The position numbers and the translations under genes are program-made. From the NCBI GenBank assembly GCA_963780165.1, contig CAWABB010000008.1, positions 28,337 to 92,336 of the forward strand: a stretch of DNA of 64,000 bases. The letters are read 5' to 3'. Shown in pieces: positions 37,901 through 47,300 of the stretch. The DNA is from CAWABB01 sp963780165 (GTDB taxonomy: Bacteria; Bacteroidota; Ignavibacteria; UBA10030; UBA6906). Below the pieces are notes generated by a model. That model worked only from the letters and a program-made list of their open reading frames with translations, did no database searches and was not told where the DNA came from. The first letter of the stretch is position 1. Each line of letters starts with the position of its first letter.

Positions 37901-38123
37901 CCCCTCGACCCGGATCGAGTATTCGATTCCGAACCAGTCGAAGGTCGTGCTGAAGGTGTACAACCTGGTCGGTCAGGAAGTCGCGACGCTCGTGAACGAC
38001 GTGCTTCCGGCCGGCATACATAGCGTCCGCTTTGACGCGAACAAGCTCGCCACCGGCTTCTATGTGTACCGTCTGTCGGCAGGCGACTTCACCAGCGTCA
38101 AGAAGATGTTGCTCCTGAAGTAA
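34965..38123 (+). CDS. Surface protein: BNR/Ycf48-like propeller, starch-binding-like modules, T9SS domain
   Basis: Secreted protein of 1052 aa. A signal peptide (about 1-21) is followed by a propeller region (about 40-375) with repeated STDNGYNWTS, STDSGATFTQ, STDAGDTWT and TTDGGHTWTG blades. At least three beta-sandwich modules of about 120 residues follow (about 385-760). Two of them carry the YWSKTLDVQVGDTLRYKYVV and WSGRLALDKS...QYKFLIGDAWG pattern seen in CBM20/CBM48-like starch-binding domains. Another beta-rich region precedes the sorting domain (about 970-1052: NYPNPFNPSTRIEYS, YNLVGQEVATLVND). No catalytic motif is visible. Position between the uptake operon and the amylases suggests glucan capture at the surface. 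A strong hairpin terminator lies 26 bp after the stop. Confidence 0.85.
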   Translation: MRKLLLGMLFLVLAGGLVFAADRVEKPKATAPALAQSAAPNATGPGWYKLPALLNGTQNWLKVQYDADALWIYGYRGSSPREPKLWRSTDNGYNWTSSTPSTVRGIFSAANKDVALYATFDGKILKSTDSGATFTQTYVYGDGSGFFDAMSFIDQTTAVAIGDAVQDINGNWTGPHIIRSTDAGDTWTVIDPPALTAGGEWYATASYGGHIMAVVGNEIWADLYPGSGQSVIVHSTDAGATWDAWTVEIPGAVDQANDFRSLFFADALVGYGTDFSPDGVETNYWYKTTDGGHTWTGPLKIDDAAPQADQQVYSVRPISGTNILVATGENPTAGKGASWWSTDNGTSWTPLRTPGGRLYNSHFKSETEGFAVGVSNAVRFTLKGASAVTFTVNSATVPDTLPVAGQTMQIRGGTGGTDDGISPITWGNDLQNNMTRVGGDYWSKTLDVQVGDTLRYKYVVAYPTGTGWEQGVDPEGHSDGPNSNRFVVATEADTTVAVEFWNNGANDRAQFFRPWDPVADNFMNVYFRVSMSGPMSTGAHGFNPDVDGVGIRGGYTPTGWDATYFLTRESPATNGDGYTIAANTFWSGRLALDKSTITEGQNIQYKFLIGDAWGRDETDLGGNRSFNVPAGFKDTTLAWVFFNNERPTGRANSDTMIVTFRANLAKAASSGGFTVGVDTLQVQTGWFGTSTQVGRAKNMQQVIGSIYQVTDTIVTSKGQLLDYQYYVYRNGQTVRESYYNYSWAGSIQSEAERRQTLVPATGTAFTVLDTATSVTQDRRQPQFANSRRLAQNVLVTWTVDLRPAIYQVLKGDTLNDIQGDFDITPADVNSLLGWGVWINGPATGGWTTWGSTLNTTDDKKMYDDGTNGDLVAGDSIFTRQILASPDSVLIGDKSVVGQTFKYGIRGGDNEGGSGGFGNNHTENIIDTAPTYTLETQFGSINPAFYDAWDYDTGTPITGVIDENQPLVFSLAQNYPNPFNPSTRIEYSIPNQSKVVLKVYNLVGQEVATLVNDVLPAGIHSVRFDANKLATGFYVYRLSAGDFTSVKKMLLLK

Positions 38124-38149
38124 GGCGACATCATCATCTGGTACTCATG

Positions 38150-38176
38150 GCGGTCCCGGCTTCGCCGGGACCGCCG
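38150..38176 (+). terminator. Hairpin terminator after the 1052-aa surface-protein gene
   Basis: GGCGGTCCCGGC and GCCGGGACCGCC form a perfect 12-bp stem with a TTC loop, 26 bp after the stop codon. The following bases (GTGCGTTTA) contain only a short T tract, so it may be a partly intrinsic terminator. Confidence 0.7.
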
Positions 38177-38201
38177 TGCGTTTATCCCCATCAGTACCTC
38201 T

Positions 38202-40037
38202 ATGCGCTTCGACATTCGCCGATTCCGTACGCTGCTTCTTGCCCTCGCGCTCTGTGGGGTCTTCGCCAGGGCGGCCGATCAGGAGGAACCCATCCTCGGC
38301 CGCGCCGGCGAGGCGCCGATCACCGAACGGGCATTCCGGGAACGGTTCGAGCTTACGCCGGGACTCTACCGGCAACGGGGGGCCCGGCTTGAGACCGACA
38401 AGCAGGAAGTCCTGTATTCAATGATTGCCGAGAAGCTGCTCGCAGAGGAAGCCCTCGCGCGGCGTCTCGACGCGGATTCGTTGTATCAACGGGCGATCTC
38501 AGAGGTCACCAAGCTGCTGGCGCGAGACGCCCTCTATCGCCGTGAAGTGTCCGACAAGGTTGTCATCACCGACGCTGAGCTGCAGCGAGGCATTCGCCGC
38601 GCCCGGAAAGAGCTGCGGGTCAGATTTCTCTTCCTCGAGGATTCCTCGGACGCGGCATTCATCAGATCCCGTATGGCCTCCGCGTCCGACTTCGACAGGG
38701 TCTCCCTCGACTCCACGATCAGCGCCTACCGTGACACGGCCACCATCCTGTGGGGTGACGCAGACACGACAATCGAGGAATCGGCGTACTCCCTTGCCAG
38801 GGGTGCCGTCTCGAAGCCACTGGCTGCGGGTCAGGGCTACTACATCATGACCATCGAGCAGTCTTCGCCGAATCCGCGGTTTGCGTCGTTGGACGCGGCG
38901 ACGCAGCGTGCGCAGGTGCTTTCAGTCCTGCGCAGGAGAAAAGAGCAGGTCCGGACGGCCGAGTACCTGCGGACGACGCTGAGGGAAGGGTCCGCATACT
39001 CGCCGCCTTCGACGTTCAGCACGTTCGCACGCCAGGTGGGAGAAGTGTTCGCGGAGAAGGGGAGCAGCGATCCGAAGGGAGCGCAGCTGACCACCGAGAT
39101 GGGCGAGCAGGTGCGGCTGCGCTGCTCGACGATTCTTGCCGATACCATCCTCGTCGCCGGATCGACGGCGTGGAACGTGAACCAGGTGACGGATCTTCTC
39201 GTGCAAAGAGGGTTTGTTATCGCCGGCGACGCGAAACGCCGTGCCGCCCGCCGCCTCTATGACGTCTTCTGGGAGTGGTCGTCCCAGGAGCTTCTTGCAC
39301 AGGAAGCCCTGAGGAGGGGACTGGACAGGTCGCCCGAGGTGCAACGCGATCTGGCTCCCTGGAAGGACCACTACCTCGCGGCCATGATGAAGGCGCGGGC
39401 GGTGGCAGGAACCGACGTCACCGACGAAGAGGTCTATCGCTACCTGGCGGGCAGGGATACCGCTGCGCCGATGCCGCGGGTCAAAGTGCGCGAGCTGCGC
39501 ACGGCCACGCTCGATGCCATGAGCGAGGCGCTGTCCGCACTCGAGGAGGGTATGCCGTTCGAAGCGGTAGTGCAGCGATGGACGTCCGATTCCGAAGCCC
39601 GGGCGGCAAGGGGAGTGACGCCGTTCTTCGCGATCACTGATCGCCAGCCGGTCGGGATGCTGGCCGCACGACTCCAGGTCGGAGAACGCTACGGACCTGT
39701 CCGGGATTCGACGGGCTATGTGTACTTCGAACTGTTGGAGAAAAGGAACTCGGCCGATCCGGGCGACACGACCGCCGCGGCGAAATTCCGGGATGCCCGC
39801 GCTGAGCTGATGTCTCTCAAGGCGCGGCGCCAGGTGTCGCTCTTTCTCGCGAAAGCAGGACAGGAGCGCGGCTTCGAAGCGTATACCGACCGGTTGAGTC
39901 AGGTGAAGGTCAGCAACGTTCCGATGCTCACATACAGGTTCCTCGGGTTCGGAGGCAGAATGTTCGCCGTTCCATTCGTTGATCCGCAGGTTGAGTGGCT
40001 CACGCTCGAGGCCCCGTCCGACCTTGTCGTCCCCTGA
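38202..40037 (+). CDS. Secreted parvulin-like peptidyl-prolyl isomerase/SurA-type chaperone
   Basis: Exported protein of 611 aa with a signal peptide (about 1-24). The N-terminal part has the SurA_N pattern LGRAGEAPITERAFRERFEL and YSMIAEKLLAEEALARR. Two parvulin-like segments are visible, one near 136-230 (LRVRFLFLE...) and a better one near 425-520 (VKVRELRTATLDAMSEALSA, MPFEAVVQRW, LQVGERYGPV). It probably helps fold outer-membrane or exported proteins in the periplasm, and its placement between surface-protein genes fits this. The gene is followed after 7 bp by an SGNH/TPR gene. Confidence 0.8.
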   Translation: MRFDIRRFRTLLLALALCGVFARAADQEEPILGRAGEAPITERAFRERFELTPGLYRQRGARLETDKQEVLYSMIAEKLLAEEALARRLDADSLYQRAISEVTKLLARDALYRREVSDKVVITDAELQRGIRRARKELRVRFLFLEDSSDAAFIRSRMASASDFDRVSLDSTISAYRDTATILWGDADTTIEESAYSLARGAVSKPLAAGQGYYIMTIEQSSPNPRFASLDAATQRAQVLSVLRRRKEQVRTAEYLRTTLREGSAYSPPSTFSTFARQVGEVFAEKGSSDPKGAQLTTEMGEQVRLRCSTILADTILVAGSTAWNVNQVTDLLVQRGFVIAGDAKRRAARRLYDVFWEWSSQELLAQEALRRGLDRSPEVQRDLAPWKDHYLAAMMKARAVAGTDVTDEEVYRYLAGRDTAAPMPRVKVRELRTATLDAMSEALSALEEGMPFEAVVQRWTSDSEARAARGVTPFFAITDRQPVGMLAARLQVGERYGPVRDSTGYVYFELLEKRNSADPGDTTAAAKFRDARAELMSLKARRQVSLFLAKAGQERGFEAYTDRLSQVKVSNVPMLTYRFLGFGGRMFAVPFVDPQVEWLTLEAPSDLVVP

Positions 40038-40044
40038 TCCCGCC

Positions 40045-42000
40045 ATGCCGCCCACCCTTTCGCGCGGAAAGCGGATCGTCTTCAGCATCGTCCCGGTCGC
40101 CGTGCTGCTCCTGGCGCTGGTGACGGCAGAGCTTGTTGTGCGGCGCACGTCTCCCTCCGCAAGCTCGCCCCTCGTCGTCACCGGGACCTACGACGGCATC
40201 GAGTGGTACATCGTCAACCGGGCCCACCTGAAGAAGTACTTTCCCTCGTCAAGCCCTCTGATCCCTGAGCTGAAACCGTCGCTGTTCCGTGCCAGGAAGC
40301 TCCCCGGCGCCCTTCGGGTCTTCTGCATCGGGAGCTCGTCGATGTACGGGACACCCTACGACATGACTGCGAACATCCCCGGGATCGTGCGCAAACAGCT
40401 GAGGCATCTGGCGCCCGACCGCGAGATCGAGGTCGTGAATTTCGGGGCATCGGCGATCAACAGCAACGTGATCGCCGACCTCGCTCACGAGATGGTCGAA
40501 TATCAGCCGGACGTCGTCCTCGTCTACATGGGACACAACGAGTTCTACGGGCCGGATGGAGTGGGGGCGTCGTGGCTCGAAAAGAACTTCCCTTTCCTGA
40601 CGGAGTGGAAGTACGAGCTTCGGGGGCTCAGGCTTGTTGAGCTCCTGCAGGACTGGCTCAGGACGACGAGGACGCAGGACGCATCCGACCGGAACTTGAT
40701 GCGCGAGGTGTCGCAGGGCAGCCTGGTTGGGCTGGATTCCCCGGACGCACGCCGTGTGTTTGACATGTACGAGCGCAACCTGCGCGACATCACCCGGACG
40801 TTCAGGGAGCGCGGTGTCCCGGTCATCCTCAGCGAGATCAGCTCGAATCTGACGTTCCCACCGTTCGTGTCGGACAGCGTGACGTCAATTCCGGCCTGGT
40901 CGGCGTTCAGAGATTCGGTGGAGTCGCTCCTGGCCGGGGAGAAGTTCCGGGATGTGCTCGCCCGCGTCGAAGCCCTCGGCGTCTCTGGCCGGGGATGCGC
41001 CATCGTCCACTACTGGAAAGGAATCGCGCTTCAGGGGCTTGGCAGGAACTCGGAAGCGAAGATCGAACTCGAGTCGGCCCGGGATCTCGATCTGCTGAAG
41101 TTCCGCGCCCCGGGAGAGATCAACGTGCGCCTCCGGGAGATTGCTCTGGCCGACGGGATCCCGGTGATTGCGAGCGATTCCCTGCTGGCGTCCATCAGTC
41201 CCGGTGGAATCCCGGGGGACAATGTCTTCTGGGAACACCTCCATCCAAACGCATTCGGATACTACGAGATTGCCGGCATGTTTGTCGGGGAGATCGGAGC
41301 GATGGGACTTCTCGGGCCGGGCGCGGCGTCTCCGTCGTTGCTGCCCTTCGTTCCTGATACGCTCGGCATATGCTGGCTCGACCTTGCGTATGCCGATCTT
41401 GCCATTCAGCACCTGACCGGCCGCTGGCCGTTCGAGCACTATCGTCGTGAGCCGGTTGTCCTGAAATCATCCGACCAGGTGCTGGTGAAGATAGCGCGGG
41501 ACGTGTACGCACGGACCATGCGGTGGGACGACGGCGCATACAAGACCGCATCGTATTTCTGGTCGCAGGGGAAATTCCGGGAAGCGCGCACAACGTACCA
41601 GGCGCTGCTTGACGAGTACCCGTACAATTTCTATCCGAACTACCTGATGGGCAGCCTGCTGAATCAGCGGGGAGACAGGCAGGGGGCCCTGCAGTTCTAC
41701 CGGCGATCGATCGCTTCGAACCCGGGCTTCCCTCGATCCCGGCTGGACCTGGGGCTGATCATGGTGAACGAGGGGAAGTCCCAGGATGCGGTGAACGACC
41801 TGAATGCGGTTCTCGCAATGCCGGATGTTGCAGGAATGAAGGACGTTCGGGCAATGGCGCACTACGGGCTGGCGGCTGCGAAGGCCAACATGGGGGATTT
41901 GCCGTCGGCGCTGACGGAAGTCGAACGTTCGCTCGCGCTCGCCCCCCGATCTGCGGATGCACTCGCGTTGCGATCGAAGCTTCAGAGCGCGTTAAGGTAA
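40045..42000 (+). CDS. SGNH/GDSL-type hydrolase-like protein with C-terminal TPRs
   Basis: Membrane-anchored protein of 651 aa. TM helix at about 11-32. An SGNH-like domain follows: block I CIGSSSMYG with Ser98 in the nucleophile position, block II NFGASAINSN, block III GHNEFYG (163-169) and block V EHLHPNAFGY with His400. The C-terminal part (about 480-650) contains TPR units such as GDRQGALQFYRRSIASNPGFP. Related AlgX/DltD-like proteins act in O-acylation or deacylation of envelope polysaccharides; here the substrate is unknown. The ATG at 40045 gives the anchor helix directly. The gene is convergent with a paralogue at 42166-44193. Confidence 0.82.
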   Translation: MPPTLSRGKRIVFSIVPVAVLLLALVTAELVVRRTSPSASSPLVVTGTYDGIEWYIVNRAHLKKYFPSSSPLIPELKPSLFRARKLPGALRVFCIGSSSMYGTPYDMTANIPGIVRKQLRHLAPDREIEVVNFGASAINSNVIADLAHEMVEYQPDVVLVYMGHNEFYGPDGVGASWLEKNFPFLTEWKYELRGLRLVELLQDWLRTTRTQDASDRNLMREVSQGSLVGLDSPDARRVFDMYERNLRDITRTFRERGVPVILSEISSNLTFPPFVSDSVTSIPAWSAFRDSVESLLAGEKFRDVLARVEALGVSGRGCAIVHYWKGIALQGLGRNSEAKIELESARDLDLLKFRAPGEINVRLREIALADGIPVIASDSLLASISPGGIPGDNVFWEHLHPNAFGYYEIAGMFVGEIGAMGLLGPGAASPSLLPFVPDTLGICWLDLAYADLAIQHLTGRWPFEHYRREPVVLKSSDQVLVKIARDVYARTMRWDDGAYKTASYFWSQGKFREARTTYQALLDEYPYNFYPNYLMGSLLNQRGDRQGALQFYRRSIASNPGFPRSRLDLGLIMVNEGKSQDAVNDLNAVLAMPDVAGMKDVRAMAHYGLAAAKANMGDLPSALTEVERSLALAPRSADALALRSKLQSALR

Positions 42001-42165
42001 ACCCGCATCACCCGGCGTGGCGAGGACGATTTCGCCGTTGAACGCCTGTGCGTGAATTCCCCCTGCTCCGGCCTGCCGGGGGGCCAGGCGCTGCGCACCT
42101 TCTTCCCCGGGGAACCGCCTGCCCCAGCTCCCGTGGCCCACAGGGATCCTTCGGATCGCGCTCCT

Positions 42166-44193
42166 CTACTTGACCGCTCTCGCGCCTTCCTGTGCTCTCA
42201 GCCTCCGTAACTGATCGACCCCCGCCCTGTGGTCCGGCTTCAGCGAGAGCACCTTCATGATGCGTTCTTCGGCCTGTGCCGGCATGCCTGCGCGTTCGTA
42301 AGAGAGCGCGAGGAGCGTGCCATTCTCGACCTGCTCGGGTGGAGCCTGCGGGAACGAGAACGTCAGCTCGTAAAATGCTGCCGCTTCCGCCGGGCGGTTG
42401 CTGCCAAGTGCTAGGTCGCCTAGAGCACGGTAGGCGAGGATGGTCGGTTCGACCGCGAGGGAGGCGCGCAGTACCCGTTCGACTTCGCCGGTCTGTCCCA
42501 TGTCGAGGAGGACGCGGGCGAGCCGGACGTACGGCTGGACGCTCACGTACGGAAGCTGGTCGATGATCGTGCGAAACTCCAGGGCGGCATTCGGCAGATC
42601 GTTCCGGCCGAGGTAGTGGCTCGCGGCCTGCTCGTGCGCCTCGAGCCATCCGATCTGCGCCCGAACGAGCCGGTCGGCGATGAGTGCGATCGTGTCGCGC
42701 TTGTCGGCGGCGTCCACGATCGGAAACTGATCCCGGAACGGCCAGCCCGACATGAGTACCTCTGTGCGCCGCTCCGCCGTCTTCTCGTCCAGCGGGGTCA
42801 CAACGCGTTGCTTCCACCGCGCCTCCGGTGCAACCGTGTCGCGCGAGGCCCATTCCGCCTCGTCCCCGAGCATCCCGCTGGCGCGCACGGCTTCTGCATA
42901 CGCTTCGGCCATAAGGAAGTAGCCGAAGGACCTCGGGTGCAGATGCTCGAACAGGAGCGACCGGCCGATCAGCGAGTCGGGCGAGTGTGCCATGAACACC
43001 CGTTCCATGTCGACCACTCTGCACGCTGAGCCATCGTGTCGGTCCAGGATCGCCGCGTTGAAATCTGTGCTCGTCCGGAAGCGCAGCTGATCAAGATCGC
43101 GTGCCCTCTGATAATGCATGCGCGCTTCGCGATCCCGCGCGAGCGTGTCCAGGACGCGCGCCAGGCGGAAGTGCGTCTCCGCCCGCAGGGAGTCGAGCCC
43201 CATCGCCCGCGTGATCGCCTCGAGAGACCGGGGGAGCTCCCCGTTCATCAGCGCGGTCATGCTCTCGTTGATCGCCTCGTCGCGCGATCGGATGACGTCG
43301 GCCGGAAGGTCCGCCCGTTCCCCCGAGACGAAGGGCTCGAGATCTCTCAGGTTGGAAACCTGTGTCGAAAGGATCAGCGGCACCCCGTGCTCCCGGCAGA
43401 GGTCGGCCAGATCCCGCAGGTTGGCGCGGAACGTTTCGCGGCCGGAGTCGTACGTGGGGCTGCCGTACGGGATGAGCTGGCCGCGTGCAAGCCTCTCCAT
43501 CATCGTGCCGAGCGGCTGTGCTGTGTCCTCAGACCCTGCAAGCTTGAGAGCCCCCGCGATCGCATCCCGGATCAGCAAGAATGTCCTGAGGTGGATCGCC
43601 CGGAGCGAGAGGTTGGTCAACCAGCGCGAGCCGCCGAAGGATTCGTGTGAGGCGGCCCCAAGGGCTCCGTAGAACTCGTTGTGCCCATCATAGACGAGGA
43701 GCAGGTCCGGCTCGCAGTCCATGAGGTCGCGCGCCATATCGAGCGTTGTGAAGCTGTTGGTTGCCGTCATGCCCACGTTGATGACTTCGACAGGGCGCCC
43801 GGGAAAAACCCCACGCAGGTGATCGCGCAGAAATGACGAGAACGCTACGTTGAACGAGTAGGGGTACCCGACGGTGGTGGATCCTCCCAGGCAGAAGATC
43901 CGGAATGTTCCGGCAGGCTTGGGCATCTGGAAGATGTCGGGGGAGGTGCTGGGATTGAATCCGATGCGCGCGAAGTAGCGGCTCTTCACCTCGGGATTCA
44001 TGACCAAGTAGCTCTGGCCACGGAGCTCCCGGGGGATGAAGAGTGCAAGGTTCGGCCCGTATCCCACGATTCGCAGCGTCAGCTCGAGCACCAGTATCGC
44101 CGCGACCGGCGACAGAAGGGTGGCCGCCATGAAGAGGCGCCGCCTCGATGCCGGCAATCGCTGTTCGTTGTGTCTGGCGGGTTTCTTCTTCAT
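42166..44193 (-). CDS. SGNH/GDSL-type hydrolase-like protein with C-terminal TPRs (paralogue)
   Basis: Paralogue of the preceding gene, 675 aa. A basic N-terminus and TM helix (about 20-43) lead to an SGNH domain: block I CLGGSTTVGYPY with Ser105, block II NVGMTATNS, block III GHNEFYG (170-176) and block V EHLHPRSFGYF. C-terminal TPRs (about 450-670) include LGRNDLPNAALEFRTIIDQL and GSNRPAEAAAFYELTF. The ATG at 44193 is chosen over an upstream start at 44448 because the extension would cross the amylase promoter and has no anchor. The two paralogues are tail to tail with 165 bp between stops, a layout that suggests an inverted duplication followed by divergence. Confidence 0.82.
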   Translation of the reverse strand: MKKKPARHNEQRLPASRRRLFMAATLLSPVAAILVLELTLRIVGYGPNLALFIPRELRGQSYLVMNPEVKSRYFARIGFNPSTSPDIFQMPKPAGTFRIFCLGGSTTVGYPYSFNVAFSSFLRDHLRGVFPGRPVEVINVGMTATNSFTTLDMARDLMDCEPDLLLVYDGHNEFYGALGAASHESFGGSRWLTNLSLRAIHLRTFLLIRDAIAGALKLAGSEDTAQPLGTMMERLARGQLIPYGSPTYDSGRETFRANLRDLADLCREHGVPLILSTQVSNLRDLEPFVSGERADLPADVIRSRDEAINESMTALMNGELPRSLEAITRAMGLDSLRAETHFRLARVLDTLARDREARMHYQRARDLDQLRFRTSTDFNAAILDRHDGSACRVVDMERVFMAHSPDSLIGRSLLFEHLHPRSFGYFLMAEAYAEAVRASGMLGDEAEWASRDTVAPEARWKQRVVTPLDEKTAERRTEVLMSGWPFRDQFPIVDAADKRDTIALIADRLVRAQIGWLEAHEQAASHYLGRNDLPNAALEFRTIIDQLPYVSVQPYVRLARVLLDMGQTGEVERVLRASLAVEPTILAYRALGDLALGSNRPAEAAAFYELTFSFPQAPPEQVENGTLLALSYERAGMPAQAEERIMKVLSLKPDHRAGVDQLRRLRAQEGARAVK

Positions 44194-44267
44194 GCTTCCG
44201 GGATGTCGGAAGTTCCACTTCGGTCGTTGGTCAGCCAATATACGCGGAACGGCAGTTAAATCCATCG

Positions 44268-44296
44268 TTGCATTTCCCGGCCCTTTTGGGTAAAAT
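44268..44296 (+). promoter_or_regulatory. Candidate promoter for the secreted GH13 gene
   Basis: TTGCAT (44268-44273) and TAAAAT (44291-44296) are separated by exactly 17 bp in the spacer between the divergent SGNH paralogue and the amylase gene. The -10 matches 5 of 6 consensus bases. No LacI-type operator like the one at 25794 is visible here. Confidence 0.5.
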
Positions 44297-44384
44297 ATTA
44301 GATTCAAAGCCATCCAACGCTCCCACAGGCCGACCAGCGCACCGATGTACGCCCAAGAGAAACGCGATGAGGAGTCTTGAGAGC

Positions 44385-47300
44385 ATGACACATCCAGGAC
44401 GAGCCCTGTTCCTGTTTTCCGCTCCAGTGGCGGTCCTGCTCTCCACACTCTCCTGCACCCTCTTCGCGCAGAGCGTGCGCGTCACCTTCCGGTACCAGCC
44501 TCAAGCCTCCTACGTTCGCGTGCATTTCCCCGGCCAGTTCAACAATTGGGGGCCGAACTCTAGCGGCGCTATTGCTCCTGGCACACCATCGCAGGCGGAC
44601 AGCCTTGAGACTGCATCGGGCCTCTGGGTCAAGACCGTCACGCTGAATCCCGGAACCTATCAGTACAAGATCTACCGTCAGGTCACCGGCACGCCCAGCG
44701 ACTGGAGCTGGATCCCTGATCCGCTCAACCGGATCGTGGTTCAACCTGACCAGAACTCGCAGTTCACTGTCGACAGTCTCGTGCTGTTCCAGATCTGTGC
44801 CTATCCTTACAGGATCGAGCAGAACAAGTTTGTGGTCACCAAAGGGCGGCCGTCGTTGAGCGCGGGCGTCTTCCAGCAGGCCGGCGCACCGGCGGCTACG
44901 ATCAACGCGTTTCTGGACGGTACCCTGTTGACCGATCCCGGTACGCTCGACACCGCGCGGGGGATCTACACAATTGTCCCGCCGGAGCGCCTTGCCGACG
45001 GCATGCATGTGTTCACGCTCGTCGTGTCGGCAGGGGCGAACACGAAGACTGATTCAGTCTCCTTTGAACTCCGCTCGGGTGCCGTGCAGATTCAGACCCC
45101 GGCGTACACCACGCTGAGGTCTACTTATATCACATCCGGCGTTGTCCTTACCCCCGATGGCTCCGGCCCCGACAGCAGCGTCACGAGCGTGACCGTCGAG
45201 GTCGGGTCCGAGGTCCGGACAGCGGACGTGGTCAACGGAGTGTTCGCCGATTCGACCCCCCTTGCCGAAGGGTTGAACCTGATACGCGTGAAGAGCACGG
45301 GTGGGGTCGACAGCGTGGAAGTGACGCGCATCGTCAACCACAGGCCGTATGCGCGCGTTTCAGCCGCGCTGCAGGGGGGGAGTGTTCAGCTCAGCGCCGC
45401 TGCGACCAGCGATCCCGATGGGCAGACGGTCTCTATCTTCCATTGGTTCGACGATCCCGAAGCGCCACTCGGGCTGGCCGGACAGACAGGCGTCACCGCG
45501 ACCGTGAGCGCACCCTCGACACCGGGCGAATACTACTACAGCGTCGTGGCGGAGGACCCGGACGGGAATGCAGACACCACGCGGGGATACTTCATCATCG
45601 CGCCGGGCGGGTCCCTGGTGAACCCCGGCATTGCGTCCAACCCCGAGTGGGCGAAAGAGGCTCGCGTCTATTTCCTCTTCCCCAAGGCTGCCTCCTCCGC
45701 CGGCACGATTCCGGCGGCGGCCGCGCGCATCCCGGAAATCAAACGCCTCGGGTTCAACGTCATCTGGATGATGCCGGTGATGGACAACGCCTCTCCGATC
45801 AACAACGGGGGGGGGCCAGGCTACAACATCGTTGACTTCTATACCGTCGCCCCAGAGTACGGCACGAACCAGGACTTCAAGGATTTCGTCGCGCAGGCGC
45901 ACGCCGAGGGCATCAAGGTGATCCTGGACGTGACGCCGAACCACACGGGCCGATTCCATCCGTGGGCGGAGAACGCCAGGGGTCTGGGAGCGCGCTCCCC
46001 GTACTGGGGCTGGTACGAGCACACCATGATCCCTCACAACACGAACGGGCTGGGCCAGTCACTCGACGCGTTCGGGTTCAACTACTATTCGGGATTCTCG
46101 GATCAGCTCCTGAACTACAACTGGCGGGACGTGGACGCGCAGGCGGAGATGATCCGCGTGTACAGATACTGGATCCAGGAGTTCGGGCTGGACGGCTACC
46201 GGTTCGACGTGTACTGGGGCCCTCACAGGCGGTACGGCGAGCAGTACATGGGAGACCCCGTCAGGGAAGCGTTGAAGAAGATCAAGCCTGACATCCTGCT
46301 GCTCGGCGAAGACGACGGAACCGGGGTTGGCACCCAGGTCATTTACGCCGACTTCTCGTCCGCCGGGTTCAACGGCGGCGTTGATGCTGCGTACGACTTC
46401 AAACTCTATTTCGACCGGGTCAGGAACTTCGGCTTCTCCTCCGGCGCGGTCGATGGTCTCCATGCCGAGATCGACAACGGCGGCTACTACCCGGGGCCGA
46501 ACTCGCTGTATATGCGTTTCATGGAGACGCAGGACGAGGACCGCATCTACTATCTCGACCCGACTCCTTCGACATTCTACGACGCGAACCCGCAGACAGC
46601 GTTTCGCAAGACCATGCCGATGGCGACGGTCATATTCACGTGCCCCGGCTTCCCAATGGTCTGGAACGGACAGGAGGTGGGGTGGGGCTACGGCATTTCC
46701 GGAAACAAGCACGCTCGCAGCAGGAGCGTCATCAACTGGGAATTCCAGGGGAAGGATCCCCTGTACGCCCATTACCAGAAGCTGGCACACGCCCGCGGGC
46801 AGTTCCCGGCGTTCACCCGGCACAAGCGGGACACCAACGGCGATGGCTCCGTCAACGCCTCCGACAGCTCTGACTTCATACGCGTGCAGACCGGGAACGG
46901 CCTGGTGTATGCCTTCAGCCGTCCATACCCCGACGAGAACGGCCTCACGGTCAGCAACTTCTCCGGCAACGCGGTGGACGTCACGATCCCGATTCCCGCG
47001 GGAGCGGTCAGCTTCAGCGGCGGGCTGCAGCCGGGGCTCACGTACTACGTGAATGAGCTCCTTGCGGGCACGAGCGCCCAGGTCACCGGTGCGGACCTGA
47101 CCACGGGAATCCAGGCTTCCCTCCCGGCGTACGGCAGCGCGATCTATATCATATCGACCGAGCCCGAGACGCTGATGATCGACAACCCGATCGTGGATGT
47201 GCCGACGGACAACGGGCACATCGGCGAATACGAGCTCCGGCAGAACTACCCCAACCCGTTCAATCCGGCGACGACCATACAATTCACAATTGTGGGTCCA

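Noticed and set aside
38922..40181. Minus-strand open frame spanning the parvulin and SGNH gene junction
   Set aside because: It crosses two well-supported plus-strand genes and has no recognisable feature.
42001..42165. Bidirectional terminator between the convergent SGNH genes
   Set aside because: A TTCCCCGGGGAA palindrome (42103-42114) and a GCCTG/CAGGC pair are present, but neither has a long stem with a T tract on either side.
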